A stretch of DNA of 64,000 nucleotides, taken from NCBI RefSeq assembly GCF_016724845.1, contig NZ_CP068082.1, positions 3,534,001 through 3,598,000 of the forward strand, given 5' to 3'. The DNA is from Sphingobacterium spiritivorum. Lineage in GTDB: Bacteria > Bacteroidota > Bacteroidia > Sphingobacteriales > Sphingobacteriaceae. Every line of letters starts with the position of its first letter. The first letter of the stretch is position 1. Positions 1 through 9,014 of the stretch are shown here, one piece after another. The position numbers and the translations under genes are program-made. The notes below the pieces were generated by a model that saw nothing but the letters and a program-made list of their open reading frames with translations, had not been told where the DNA came from and did no database searches.

Positions 1-1124
1 TTATTGAGACTCATCTGCATCCCCATATCATCCAGATCGCCATTCATTTTCATCATATCATTCATCATCTTCATGCCTTCAAAATACTTAAGACGCGGAA
101 GAGGAGAGAGCAATTGCTTGACACCATTACCGATAAAGTAACTGGACGAATTGGTACGGTCTTCAGTCGTTGCCATAAATTCATAGGCTATACCATCTTC
201 CGGGATGGTCAGCACCACATCGTACGTCTCAGATACAGCTATAATCAGCCGATCTACTTCTACAGGTTCTACATCATTACCGTCATTGGCGACCACGGTT
301 ATTTTTCCTCCTGCATAACGGAGCCAAAAGTAAGATGAAGCGCCCCCGTTAGAGATACGAAGCCTTACTTTATCGCCGGCTTTGAGCGGTTTGCCGTCTA
401 CGCTTTTGAGGTCTGTAAATGGATTGCCATTCATTAAGATCTTATCATAATATACATCACTGACATCCATAGCCAGCATTCGCTTCCATTCATTCTTAAG
501 CTTGATTTTGAGCTTTCCTTCTTTGACAGCTTCAGCATAGGATTGTGTAGCGCCTTTTTTTATTGCTGCCCAGTCGTTTGCATTGTGCAGCATCCGGTGC
601 ACATTATCCGGATTCAGATTAGTCCATTCACTGAGTATGAGCGGTACGGCAGGTAGGTCATCAATACCTTTTCTGAACGTTTTGTCATTTGCTCTTTTCT
701 TCATGATGAAACTTCCGTACATACCGATTTGCTCCTGTAGCCCCGTATGAGAATGATACCAGTGCGTACCGTTTTGAATAATGGGAAACCGGTAAGTAAA
801 AGTAGCTCCGGGTGCGATCTGGGGTTGAGTCAGATAAGGTACGCCATCTTCCTTATTCGGAAGAAACAAACCGTGCCAGTGTAAGGAGGTATTTTCTTTG
901 AGCTCATTATGAACCACAATCTCCGCAGTGTCACCTTGAGTAAATTCCAATGTAGGCATAGGTATCTGCCCGTTGACGGCAATAGCCCTCTTGTTTTTGC
1001 CTGCATAGTTTACGATAGTATCTCTTACATACAGATCGTAGCGTTTGACTTGCTGAGCTCCTGATTCCATCAGAATGAACAAAGCGAAAAGAGATATAAA
1101 TATTAATCTTAGTTGATGTTTCAT
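1..1124 (-). CDS. Multicopper oxidase (CopA-like), C-terminus outside window
   Basis: The reading frame is open from the ATG at 1124 to the left window edge, so the C-terminal part is missing. The protein starts with a hydrophobic signal peptide ending near ESGAQ. It then shows the first two copper-ligand motifs of the family, LHWHGL and HWYHSHTG, followed by cupredoxin domain 2 sequence (RLRISNGGASSYFWLRYAGG). A Met-rich stretch (MKMMNDMMKMNGDLDDMGMQM) follows at the window edge, as in copper-resistance CopA/PcoA oxidases, which oxidise Cu(I) to Cu(II) in the periplasm. It is the last gene of a minus-strand run of haem-binding, DUF3347 and Cys-rich genes, which supports a copper role. The third cupredoxin domain and the C-terminal copper ligands cannot be seen. 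Confidence 0.88.
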   Translation of the reverse strand, partial: MKHQLRLIFISLFALFILMESGAQQVKRYDLYVRDTIVNYAGKNKRAIAVNGQIPMPTLEFTQGDTAEIVVHNELKENTSLHWHGLFLPNKEDGVPYLTQPQIAPGATFTYRFPIIQNGTHWYHSHTGLQEQIGMYGSFIMKKRANDKTFRKGIDDLPAVPLILSEWTNLNPDNVHRMLHNANDWAAIKKGATQSYAEAVKEGKLKIKLKNEWKRMLAMDVSDVYYDKILMNGNPFTDLKSVDGKPLKAGDKVRLRISNGGASSYFWLRYAGGKITVVANDGNDVEPVEVDRLIIAVSETYDVVLTIPEDGIAYEFMATTEDRTNSSSYFIGNGVKQLLSPLPRLKYFEGMKMMNDMMKMNGDLDDMGMQMSLN

Positions 1125-1193
1125 TTAAATTTAAATTATGAACCGTTCGCTGAACAGCTCAAAATGAAGATATTATTTGTCGTTTTAGCATAG

Positions 1194-1649
1194 TTACAGT
1201 TTTTCTTCTTTTATGATCAATTCATTAAAATAAGAAATCAGTTCGTCACGTTCATCCTTTGACAGCGATCCATGCATCAGGCTATACGAAGTCAACGGCA
1301 TACTACCGTCTTCGAGCACCTGAATTACACTGTTAAATTTAGTTAGTTTCTTACGCTTTCTGTACGTGGTAAGCTCATCAAAGTTTAACCTTTCTTTTCC
1401 TTCTGTTATATGCGCAGACATCATATACTCTATCGGCTGAATAGTTGTATACCAGGGATATTCAGTATAATTACTGTGGCAATCAAAACAAAAGGTTTTT
1501 AACAAACTGTTAATGTTTTCCGGCGGTAAGAAATGCGTGGTAAAATTAAAACTGTTGTCCTCCCGGATATTTTTAGGAGTTGCAGGGATAAACTGGAGAA
1601 TAACAAATACCCCTGTAATTATGCCTGCAACTATTCCTCTTGTTTTCAT
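1194..1649 (-). CDS. Haem-binding domain protein (CxxCH)
   Basis: This 151-residue protein has one N-terminal hydrophobic segment (signal anchor or signal peptide). A cytochrome-type haem attachment motif, CFDCH, lies near residue 54, followed by NYTEYPWYTTIQPI. That arrangement is typical of the small 'haem-binding domain' proteins of Bacteroidota, which are periplasmic and carry one c-type haem. Its start codon overlaps the stop of the upstream DUF3347 gene by one base (TAATG), so the two are probably translationally coupled. Its place between a DUF3347 lipoprotein and a multicopper oxidase suggests electron transfer or metal-linked redox chemistry in the periplasm; that role is inferred. 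Confidence 0.82.
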   Translation of the reverse strand: MKTRGIVAGIITGVFVILQFIPATPKNIREDNSFNFTTHFLPPENINSLLKTFCFDCHSNYTEYPWYTTIQPIEYMMSAHITEGKERLNFDELTTYRKRKKLTKFNSVIQVLEDGSMPLTSYSLMHGSLSKDERDELISYFNELIIKEEKL

Positions 1650-2200
1650 TAGTTTAAAGTTTCCGTCAGTGTTCCGCAGACCTTTTTCTCTATTCCAAGA
1701 TATGGATTTTGTACCTCTCTGGTATCCGATAACCAGATCTGAGGTTTACTACTCAGCTTACACTCAAATTTGTAAAGGGTATGCTGTACACCCACTAATT
1801 TGATATAGTCATAAATGTCCTGGCTAATGATTTCATAGTGTTCTCTTTGATGGATAAGATTGTCTTTACTGTCAAGAATATGCTGAATATTTTCAGTTGT
1901 ATTTTCCTGTATATCTTTCAATTCTTCCTGTGAAGCCGTGTTATCTGCAGGCTGTACTTTCAATACCTTTGCAAATGTATTCGCAGCTTGTATTATTTTA
2001 TCCTGATCCTGCAGATAAAGAGATTTTCCCAAATCTAAATATGCTGTAACGATAGGGCTTGAATTGCCCGAGTCGGAAACCTCTGCTGTATCTTTCAACG
2101 ATGAAACTGAATCTTCGGACTGAGTTTTGTTTGTTGTAGTTCCGGATTGACAAGCCATCAAAAATAGCGGAGCCAATACTAATATGATCATTCTTTTCAT
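1649..2200 (-). CDS. DUF3347-type lipoprotein
   Basis: A 183-residue lipoprotein with lipobox LMAC at residues 14-17. A low-complexity Ser/Thr/Asp-rich linker follows, then a helical domain. The C-terminal half (YKFECKLSSKPQIWLSDT, then a QNPYLG motif and a late Cys) matches the end of the DUF3347 family, in which two Cys flank a WL...QNPYYG motif. The neighbouring protein at 2238-3116 carries a second, fuller copy of the same domain (YNHCPMF, QNPYYG, LTCG). DUF3347 domains are often attached to CusB-like efflux adaptors and are thought to bind copper. The His of the HCPM motif is missing here, so binding may differ. It overlaps the haem-binding gene by one base. Confidence 0.75.
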   Translation of the reverse strand: MKRMIILVLAPLFLMACQSGTTTNKTQSEDSVSSLKDTAEVSDSGNSSPIVTAYLDLGKSLYLQDQDKIIQAANTFAKVLKVQPADNTASQEELKDIQENTTENIQHILDSKDNLIHQREHYEIISQDIYDYIKLVGVQHTLYKFECKLSSKPQIWLSDTREVQNPYLGIEKKVCGTLTETLN

Positions 2201-2237
2201 AATGTGAACTGATATATGTGTTAACTATTCCGACTTC

Positions 2238-3116
2238 TTATTTAATTGTTTCCTTTGTTGATCCGCATGTCAGCATCTGTGATCCATAGTACGGATTCTG
2301 TATTGCTTTTTCTTTGCTTAACCAATTGGCTCCTTTGCTGTCATTGAACATCGGACAATGATTATAGTATACGGTATATGCAGGATCAGTAGCTTTGATC
2401 AGTTTATAGATATGCTCTGATAATGTCATGAAAGCTATGCGTTGTTTTTCCAGTCCTTTTGAAGACTGAAGAGCAGCAGTCTGTTTTTCAAGATCTTTCA
2501 TCACCATCATCCATACATCATGTTCTTTTGGCTGCAGTTCACCCATTTTAATTGCTGCAATGCCCGATTTTAAGTTTGCAGCACCTGCTGTTACAGCTTT
2601 GCTGTCACCTTTTATCAAGGCATCTTTTATTGTAAAGTAATTCTTGTACAAAGATTCGAGTTTAGACTCCTTGGCAGTATGTCCGTTGGTATCACCTGTG
2701 GTTGAATGATCCATTTTAGAATGGTCTGTTTCCTTCGATCCGTTGTCTGCCTGATGACTTGTTTTGATGCTGCCCTTGTACTGGCATTCAGGACTGAGCG
2801 CCTGATATACATCAGTAGGTGCGAGATACATTTCGTTATCGAATCCAGCTAAAGCCACGCGCTTCAGAACTTCATCTTTTGAGGTTTTCTGACTGTTATA
2901 AGTGAGTGCGGCTTTCTTTGTATTTGTATTCCAGTCGAGTGCAGCTTCCCCTTTTTTGCCTCCTGCCTTTTCAATAAGGGTTTTACAAGCTTCTGAATTT
3001 CCTTCGATGCGGATGGATTCAGTTTTTGCATTTTTGATCTGTGCAGCAGCCAGCACAGGTGTAGCTGCTATTCCTGATAATAAGATCAGTGAAAATATAT
3101 TTTTGAATGATTTCAT
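2238..3116 (-). CDS. Periplasmic HMA-like plus DUF3347 metal-binding protein
   Basis: The start is placed at the ATG at 3116 because it opens a clear signal peptide (MKSFKNIFSLILLSG, cleavage after LAAA); the frame extends 11 codons upstream without signal-like sequence. The mature protein is 292 residues before processing. It has an HMA-like ferredoxin fold around residues 30-100 with only one Cys (SEACKTLIEKAGGKKGE). A His/Met-rich linker follows (DHSKMDHSTTGDTNGH), then a DUF3347 domain ending YNHCPMF...NWLSKEKAIQNPYYG...LTCG. The linker and HCPM motif are plausible copper ligands. It probably passes copper to the neighbouring oxidase or the divergent RND pump (inference). Confidence 0.8.
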   Translation of the reverse strand: MKSFKNIFSLILLSGIAATPVLAAAQIKNAKTESIRIEGNSEACKTLIEKAGGKKGEAALDWNTNTKKAALTYNSQKTSKDEVLKRVALAGFDNEMYLAPTDVYQALSPECQYKGSIKTSHQADNGSKETDHSKMDHSTTGDTNGHTAKESKLESLYKNYFTIKDALIKGDSKAVTAGAANLKSGIAAIKMGELQPKEHDVWMMVMKDLEKQTAALQSSKGLEKQRIAFMTLSEHIYKLIKATDPAYTVYYNHCPMFNDSKGANWLSKEKAIQNPYYGSQMLTCGSTKETIK

Positions 3117-3287
3117 GTCAGTATTGTCTTTTGATACCCATGTTTCCAATAAGATTCAGGGTATGATGTCCATATAGATTAATTAGTATTATAATGTCAC
3201 AAGTGGATATAATGTTTTACATCTACCGGTAAACAGAGAAGGTGCTGTCCTTACGGATAGGGCACACTTCTGGCTATACATTACCTG

Positions 3288-3659
3288 TTAAACTAGTCGC
3301 GGCGGCTGCCAGATGGATAAGACAACAGACAGGATCGACATGTCATTCTTCCAGAATACGGAGTTGCTGATGTCGAAAAGATGAGGATTGAATGTTAAAT
3401 GGGATGATGCAGAAAGATTTACTTTTGCGGGTATATGACAAATCTGGCCGCTACATTTCTGATCACAATCTTTTGTTTCGTGATGTTTTTGCTGATCATC
3501 ACAACAAGACTTTTGAGATTTGCTGTTGCGATCAGTGTTGCAGCTGGAAGATGATGCAGGCATATGTTCTGCCACGGGCTCACAGGAGAAAGCCTGCTGC
3601 GGAGAGAAGATCAAACCGAGCCATAAGACAGAAAATATGATATACCATGTTTTATACAT
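3288..3659 (-). CDS. Small exported Cys/His-rich protein
   Basis: A 123-residue protein with a signal peptide ending QQAFSC. The mature part carries about eight more Cys in closely spaced motifs (SSCNTD, KSCCDDQ, KDCDQKCSGQICH) and a His pair (KHHETK). This reads as a metal-binding segment. The C-terminal 40 residues are hydrophobic (DMSILSVVLSIWQPP) and could touch the membrane. I do not recognise a named family. It is the first gene of the minus-strand metal operon and faces the divergent efflux operon. The Cys pattern and context support metal sequestration or sensing, but no function is established. Confidence 0.68.
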   Translation of the reverse strand: MYKTWYIIFSVLWLGLIFSPQQAFSCEPVAEHMPASSSSCNTDRNSKSQKSCCDDQQKHHETKDCDQKCSGQICHIPAKVNLSASSHLTFNPHLFDISNSVFWKNDMSILSVVLSIWQPPRLV

Positions 3660-3664
3660 CAGTA

Positions 3665-3672
3665 CAAAATTA
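3665..3672 (-). promoter_or_regulatory. Bacteroidota -7 promoter box for the minus-strand metal operon
   Basis: On the minus strand this reads TAATTTTG, a perfect match to TAnnTTTG. TTTA lies 19 nt upstream where the -33 TTTG is expected. The predicted transcription start falls on or within a few bases of the start codon at 3659, so the mRNA could be nearly leaderless. Confidence 0.45.
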
Positions 3673-3921
3673 ATGTATGAAGGCTGAAGAATAAAATCAA
3701 TCTGTTATATTATTACAGAAAAGATGTGTAGAATTATGGTGACAGCCCGAATGATTGGTAAGTTGTTGTAAATGCTTTATAATTAGGGATTTTAAATATT
3801 TTAATCTTTTTAGTGGTAAAATATTGATGGATCATTCTGCCGGAATCTGAGAAATTCTATAACCATTATCCGAAATAATATAACTCCTATACGTCCATAA
3901 TTGAGCATTTTTGTGCCGTAT

Positions 3922-4344
3922 ATGAAAAAAATATTTCTGCTTTTTCTTTCTTACCTGTATCTGATGTCAGCCTTTGGTGTGGCTATTCAGACACATTTCT
4001 GTAAAAAAGAAACTGTTCAGGAAACGAGTTTTTTCACTAAACCCATTCCCCGGGAAGAGCCTTGTGCGATCTGCGTAAGTAAAAATAAGGGACAGACCAG
4101 GAAAAAAGAAGGCTGTTGCCAGCACGAGACAAAAGTACTCAAGTTAACAGATGAGCAGCAGAAAATTGTCAAAACGGATCTGTCTTTCAAATTCTGGAAT
4201 GAAGCCATTTTGCACCGGTTCTTTGGAGCTGTATTCGAATCCCCTTCAGTTCATCAGACCTCTGCCTTTGAGCACTATCCTCAACCTCTTCTCTCTGTAC
4301 AGGTAACTCCGCTGTACATTTATCATTGTGTATATCGTATTTAG
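3922..4344 (+). CDS. Small membrane/exported Cys-rich protein, HYC_CC_PP-like
   Basis: The start is taken at ATG 3922, which opens MKKIFLLFLSYLYLMSAFGV, a signal peptide or anchor; a TTG seven codons upstream adds nothing signal-like. The 140-residue product has QTHFCKKE just after the signal, a CAICVS pair, and KKEGCCQHE. The early H-x-C and later CC fit the small Bacteroidota proteins named HYC_CC_PP, which sit next to metal efflux and TonB genes. It precedes the TolC gene of the efflux operon. A role in sensing or handling metal at the envelope is likely from context; no biochemical function is known to me. Confidence 0.65.
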   Translation: MKKIFLLFLSYLYLMSAFGVAIQTHFCKKETVQETSFFTKPIPREEPCAICVSKNKGQTRKKEGCCQHETKVLKLTDEQQKIVKTDLSFKFWNEAILHRFFGAVFESPSVHQTSAFEHYPQPLLSVQVTPLYIYHCVYRI

Positions 4345-4459
4345 ACAATAACCTCTTCCATTTAGCAGTCTCCTTACATTTTTTTTGAATGTAACATCCT
4401 GTCAGCAGATGCTGTTACGGGCCGGACTCTATTTATTGTCTCATTTTACTATATATGAT

Positions 4460-5848
4460 ATGTATCCAAAAATTATAGCATCAGGGATACTGTGTCTTGG
4501 ATTCACCCTTGTACAAGGGCAGATTCTAACACTCCCGGATGCAGCAGAACGATCCGTTCAAAACTATCACAAAATCAAGGCTAAGAAGTCTTTAACAGAT
4601 GCTTCTTCGGAAAATATATCTTTCCGTAAAAGTATGTACCTGCCCGATGTAACGGCTATGGTGCAGCAGTCATTCGGCTCGGTGAATGCACAGAATGGTC
4701 CCATGTACGCATATGGCGGTCTGGGTGTAGCATCTACGTCTATGCCTTTGGCCGAACAGAATTGGAATTCAGTATTCGGATCACTGTATCTGGCCAATAT
4801 CAACTGGAATGTCTTTACTTTCGGCAGACTCAAAAGCGAGCTTTCTGCGGCACGGGCCGGTTATCAGGTGCAGGTTTCTGATTTAGACCAGGAGATTTTT
4901 CAGCATCAGATCAAAGTAGGTGCCGCTTACCTCAATCTCGTAGCCAGTCAACGTCTCAGATACGTGCAGGAGCGCAACCTGTTTAGGGCACAGGTATTTT
5001 ATGATATGACAGAAAGCCGTGCAAACAGTGGTTTGATTCCGGAAGTTGATGCTTCCTTAGCCAAAGCAGAAGTGTCAAACGCCCGATCTGCGCAGATCAA
5101 AGCGTATGATAAGGTGTTGGCATATTCCACAGATCTGGCAGTGTTAATGGGTGAACCTTTTCAGCATTATAGCATAGATAGCCTTTACTATACTTCTGAA
5201 CCTCCGGCAGCAATGGTATCCGGGCTATCTGCAGGACAACATCCGGTACTTTTACTTCAGCAACATAAAATCAATGAAAGTGTGGAGCAGGAAAAAGTAG
5301 CTCTTGCCACAAAGAGACCTTCACTGTCCGCATTTGGTGTGATTCAGGGAAGGGGTACAGGCTTCGACTGGAACTATGTCCAGGATAATACGGCTTATTC
5401 CTCATCTTACTGGAAAGGAGCAGGTATAGACAGAACCAATTATATAATAGGGTTCAATCTGAGCTGGAACATCAGTAATATCTTTCGTAATGATCATAAA
5501 CAGAAGCAACAACAATACCTTACACAAGCTTTCAGAAATGATTATGAGCGGATGAATGAAGAGTTACTGGCGCAGGAAGCGTTGGCAAATGCACAATATG
5601 AGAATGCCAGAGACAACCTCAAAGAGACGAAGATTCAACTAGAGTCTGCAACATTAGCGTATCAGCAACACAGTGCACTTTACGAAAATGGATTAACAAC
5701 TCTGATTGACTTTACACAGGCACTCTATGCACTCAACCGTGCTGAAATTGAATATGAGATCGCAAAGAATAATATCTGGCAGGCCCTGCTGTTGCAGTCG
5801 GCCGCAAACGGAGATCTCCATATGTTCCTTTATTCACGTTCAAAATAA
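4460..5848 (+). CDS. TolC-family outer membrane efflux protein
   Basis: The ATG at 4460 opens a signal peptide (MYPKIIASGILCLGFTLVQG); sequence upstream in the same frame does not look coded. The 462-residue product shows the TolC/OEP pattern. It has two similar helical hairpin halves, the first near residues 125-230 (VGAAYLNLVASQRL, SGLIPEVDASLAKAEVSNAR) and the second in the C-terminal third (YENARDNLKETKIQLESATLAYQQHSALYENG, then TTLIDFTQALYALNRAEIEYEIA). It would form the outer-membrane channel for the RND pump whose permease starts 10 bp downstream. The operon order, channel first, then permease, then adaptor, is less common than adaptor-permease-channel. Confidence 0.9.
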   Translation: MYPKIIASGILCLGFTLVQGQILTLPDAAERSVQNYHKIKAKKSLTDASSENISFRKSMYLPDVTAMVQQSFGSVNAQNGPMYAYGGLGVASTSMPLAEQNWNSVFGSLYLANINWNVFTFGRLKSELSAARAGYQVQVSDLDQEIFQHQIKVGAAYLNLVASQRLRYVQERNLFRAQVFYDMTESRANSGLIPEVDASLAKAEVSNARSAQIKAYDKVLAYSTDLAVLMGEPFQHYSIDSLYYTSEPPAAMVSGLSAGQHPVLLLQQHKINESVEQEKVALATKRPSLSAFGVIQGRGTGFDWNYVQDNTAYSSSYWKGAGIDRTNYIIGFNLSWNISNIFRNDHKQKQQQYLTQAFRNDYERMNEELLAQEALANAQYENARDNLKETKIQLESATLAYQQHSALYENGLTTLIDFTQALYALNRAEIEYEIAKNNIWQALLLQSAANGDLHMFLYSRSK

Positions 5849-5857
5849 TTCCGGAAA

Positions 5858-8800
5858 ATGAATCTAATACGTTTCGCATTGCGAAAGCCTGTATCCATTA
5901 TGGTAATGGTGATGGGACTTTTATTCTTTGGAATCAAGGCCACCAAAGAAGTTCAGGTCGATATACTTCCTGAAATGAACTTGCCTGTAGTCTATATTGC
6001 ACATTCCTTTCACGGATATACTCCGCAACAGATGGAAGGATATTTCACTAAAATGTATGTGAATATGATGCTCTTTGCCAATGGGATCAAGAGCATTGAA
6101 ACCAAAAATACACAGGGACTGACCCTGATGAAAATAAACTTTTATGAGGGTACAAATATGGGAGAAGCTATTGCCTCCATCAATGCGCTATCCAGCCGTT
6201 CGCAGGTATTCCTGCCGCCCGGAGCGCCTCCTCCGTTTATTATTCGTTTTGATGCCTCTTCACAGCCGGTAGGGCAGCTGGTATTCAGAAGTGATACGAA
6301 AACTAATAATGAGCTGCAGGATATAGCCAATTTCAATGCCCGGCCATTTCTCATCGCTATTCCGGGGTTGACTACGGCACCGCCTTTTGGCGGTAGTCCA
6401 CGGACGATCGAAATCAATATCGATCCCAATAGACTGAGAACGCATTCGCTGTCTCCTGAGCAAGTGGTGGAGGCTATCAGCAGACAGAATATTACCTCTC
6501 CGTCCGGAAATGTGTATATCAATGATATCAACTACCTGACTCCAACCAACAATACCCTGAAGACGGTAGAAGAGTTTGGAGATATTCCGATTTTTAAAGG
6601 ACAGGTTGATAATGTCTATATCCGGGATGTGGCTACGATAAAGGACGGAGCAGATATTACGACCGGCTATGCGTTGATAGATGGTAAACGCTCTGTTTAC
6701 ATCAATATCGCTAAGTCGGGTAATGCTTCTACCTATGATGTCGTGCGTAATCTCAAAAAAGCGATTCCGAATATTCAGCGAAATCTGCCTGAGGGAGTAT
6801 CGATCTCCTATGAATTTGATCAGTCTGTATACGTGATCAATGCCGTGAAAAGCCTGGTCGTGGAGGGAGTATTGGGGGCGCTACTGACCGGATTAATGGT
6901 CTTGCTTTTCCTGAGAGACAGGCGTGCAGCCTTGATCGTAATCCTGACTATTCCTATTTCCATCATAGCGGGTGTGTTGTTTCTGAAGCTATTCGGACAG
7001 ACTATTAATATCATGTCGTTGTCCGGATTGGCACTGGCCATCGGAATATTGGTAGATGAAAGTACGGTTACAGTAGAGAATATCCATCAGCATTTTGCAA
7101 TGGGAAAATCCAAAGCACAGGCCATTTGGGATGCATGTAAAGAAATAGCATTTCCCAAACTGCTGATCCTGTTGTGTATTCTGGCTGTATTTGCTCCGGC
7201 AATAGTGATGACCGGGATACCGGGCGCATTGTTTATGCCGCTTGCATTAGCCATTGGATTCTCTATGATTATATCTTTTCTGATGTCTCAGACTTTTGTG
7301 CCTGTAATGGCCAACTGGCTGATGAAGAATAAAAAGGAACATGAAACAAAAGAAAATGGATTTGACAGGTTTAAAGCACGGTTTTTACACTTTTTAAACC
7401 ACCTCATGCAGCGGAAGAAAGTTATCTTTTCGCTAAGTATGATTGCTGCACTTACAGTTGTTTCTTTTATGTATATCCATATCGGAAAAGATGTATTGCC
7501 ATCCGTAAACTCCCGCCAGTTTCAGGTACGGATCACTGCACCTGAAGGTACACGTATAGAAAAAACCGAACAAAAGATCAAAGCTGTGTTAGGTGAACTG
7601 GATACTTTATTAGGCCAGGACAATGTGAGTATCTCATCCACCTTTATCGGACAGCACCCTTCGACTTTTGCCGTGAGTCCGATCTATCTCTATAATGCCG
7701 GACCGCATGAAGCCCTGATGCAGGTTGCTCTTCGGTCGGTAGACGGGGATACCGATGCTATGAAAGATAAAATCCGAAAGCATCTGCAGGAGCGGATGCC
7801 TGAATTGAAATTATCTTTTGAACCTATAGAACTGACCGAAAAAATACTGAGTCAGGGAGCAAATACTCCTGTTGAGATCCGTGTTTCGGGAATGATGAAA
7901 AAGATGAATATGATGTACGCCAATAAGCTTCTGACTAAGCTCAAACAACTGGACTACATGCGTGATCAGCAGATTCCCCAGTCCATGAACTATCCGGCTC
8001 TGGAAATCCATATTGACCGCACCCGGGCTGCCCAGTTGGGATTAGATGCTCAGGATATTGCCAAATCACTGGTTGCGACTACAGCTTCTTCCCGCTATAC
8101 CAGTAAAAATATGTGGGTAGGAGGGATGATGCATATAGCATATGATGTACAGGTACAGATGCCTCAGCATCTGCTGACTTCAGAAGATGAACTTGCCAAT
8201 ATCCCATTATCTAAAAATTCGGACAGACCGGTACTCGGAGATGTCGCAACGATCACACCTGTCAAAACAATGGGTGAGAGTTACAATGACGGAACAATGG
8301 GATATACTACCGTCACCGCTAATTTACATCAGGCAGATCTGGCAAGAGCGAAAAAGGATGTAGAACTGGCGATTGCATCCTTGGGCGAACTGCCCAAAGG
8401 AATCAATATCAAACTGGCCGGAATGGCTCCTGTACTGGATGATACATTCAATAGTCTGTTGAGCGGATTATTAATAGCAGTCATCGTGATTTTTTTGATG
8501 CTGACCGCCAATTTTCAATCCTTTAAAGTTTCATTTGTCATCCTGACTACCGTACCTTTCGTGGTACTGGGGTCATTATTGCTGCTTCATCTTACCGGCT
8601 CTACTCTCAACCTGCAGTCCTTTATGGGTATTATTATGTCGGTAGGCGTTTCTATTGCCAATGCAGTCCTGCTCATCAATAATGCAGAGACCCTGCGTCT
8701 GCAGACCGGAGATGCGACTACATCAGCACTACAAGCCGCAAATCTGCGTATGCGCCCTATTATAATGACAACCCTGGCGATGGTAGCCGGCATGTTGCCG

Positions 8801-9010
8801 ATGGCCATCGGATTCGGAGAAGGAGGAGATCAGGTGTCTCCGTTAGGTAGAGCCGTAGTAGGCGGACTCTTTGCTTCGACCTTTTCCGTACTGATTCTCC
8901 TGCCATTACTATTCAGCTGGATACAGCAAAAGAGCAGTATCACCTCTGTATCTCTTGATCCTGAAGATGAATCCAGTATCCATTATTCACCCTCCAATAC
9001 TAATCTTTAA
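5858..9010 (+). CDS. RND efflux permease (AcrB/CusA superfamily)
   Basis: A 1050-residue inner-membrane proton-driven pump of the usual RND length. It begins MNLIRFALRKPVSIMVMVMG, typical of the first transmembrane helix. It has two periplasmic domains and two groups of helices, for example SLSGLALAIGILVDESTVTVENIH near residue 390 and the C-terminal repeat MGIIMSVGVSIANAVLLINN. The helix-4 motif (GILVDESTVTVEN) is closer to multidrug HAE-type pumps than to the DGAVV motif of heavy-metal HME pumps. Its setting among DUF3347, Cys-rich and copper-oxidase genes argues for metal, so the substrate is uncertain. It lies 10 bp after the TolC gene and 5 bp before the adaptor. Confidence 0.9.
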   Translation: MNLIRFALRKPVSIMVMVMGLLFFGIKATKEVQVDILPEMNLPVVYIAHSFHGYTPQQMEGYFTKMYVNMMLFANGIKSIETKNTQGLTLMKINFYEGTNMGEAIASINALSSRSQVFLPPGAPPPFIIRFDASSQPVGQLVFRSDTKTNNELQDIANFNARPFLIAIPGLTTAPPFGGSPRTIEINIDPNRLRTHSLSPEQVVEAISRQNITSPSGNVYINDINYLTPTNNTLKTVEEFGDIPIFKGQVDNVYIRDVATIKDGADITTGYALIDGKRSVYINIAKSGNASTYDVVRNLKKAIPNIQRNLPEGVSISYEFDQSVYVINAVKSLVVEGVLGALLTGLMVLLFLRDRRAALIVILTIPISIIAGVLFLKLFGQTINIMSLSGLALAIGILVDESTVTVENIHQHFAMGKSKAQAIWDACKEIAFPKLLILLCILAVFAPAIVMTGIPGALFMPLALAIGFSMIISFLMSQTFVPVMANWLMKNKKEHETKENGFDRFKARFLHFLNHLMQRKKVIFSLSMIAALTVVSFMYIHIGKDVLPSVNSRQFQVRITAPEGTRIEKTEQKIKAVLGELDTLLGQDNVSISSTFIGQHPSTFAVSPIYLYNAGPHEALMQVALRSVDGDTDAMKDKIRKHLQERMPELKLSFEPIELTEKILSQGANTPVEIRVSGMMKKMNMMYANKLLTKLKQLDYMRDQQIPQSMNYPALEIHIDRTRAAQLGLDAQDIAKSLVATTASSRYTSKNMWVGGMMHIAYDVQVQMPQHLLTSEDELANIPLSKNSDRPVLGDVATITPVKTMGESYNDGTMGYTTVTANLHQADLARAKKDVELAIASLGELPKGINIKLAGMAPVLDDTFNSLLSGLLIAVIVIFLMLTANFQSFKVSFVILTTVPFVVLGSLLLLHLTGSTLNLQSFMGIIMSVGVSIANAVLLINNAETLRLQTGDATTSALQAANLRMRPIIMTTLAMVAGMLPMAIGFGEGGDQVSPLGRAVVGGLFASTFSVLILLPLLFSWIQQKSSITSVSLDPEDESSIHYSPSNTNL

Positions 9011-9014
9011 TTAT

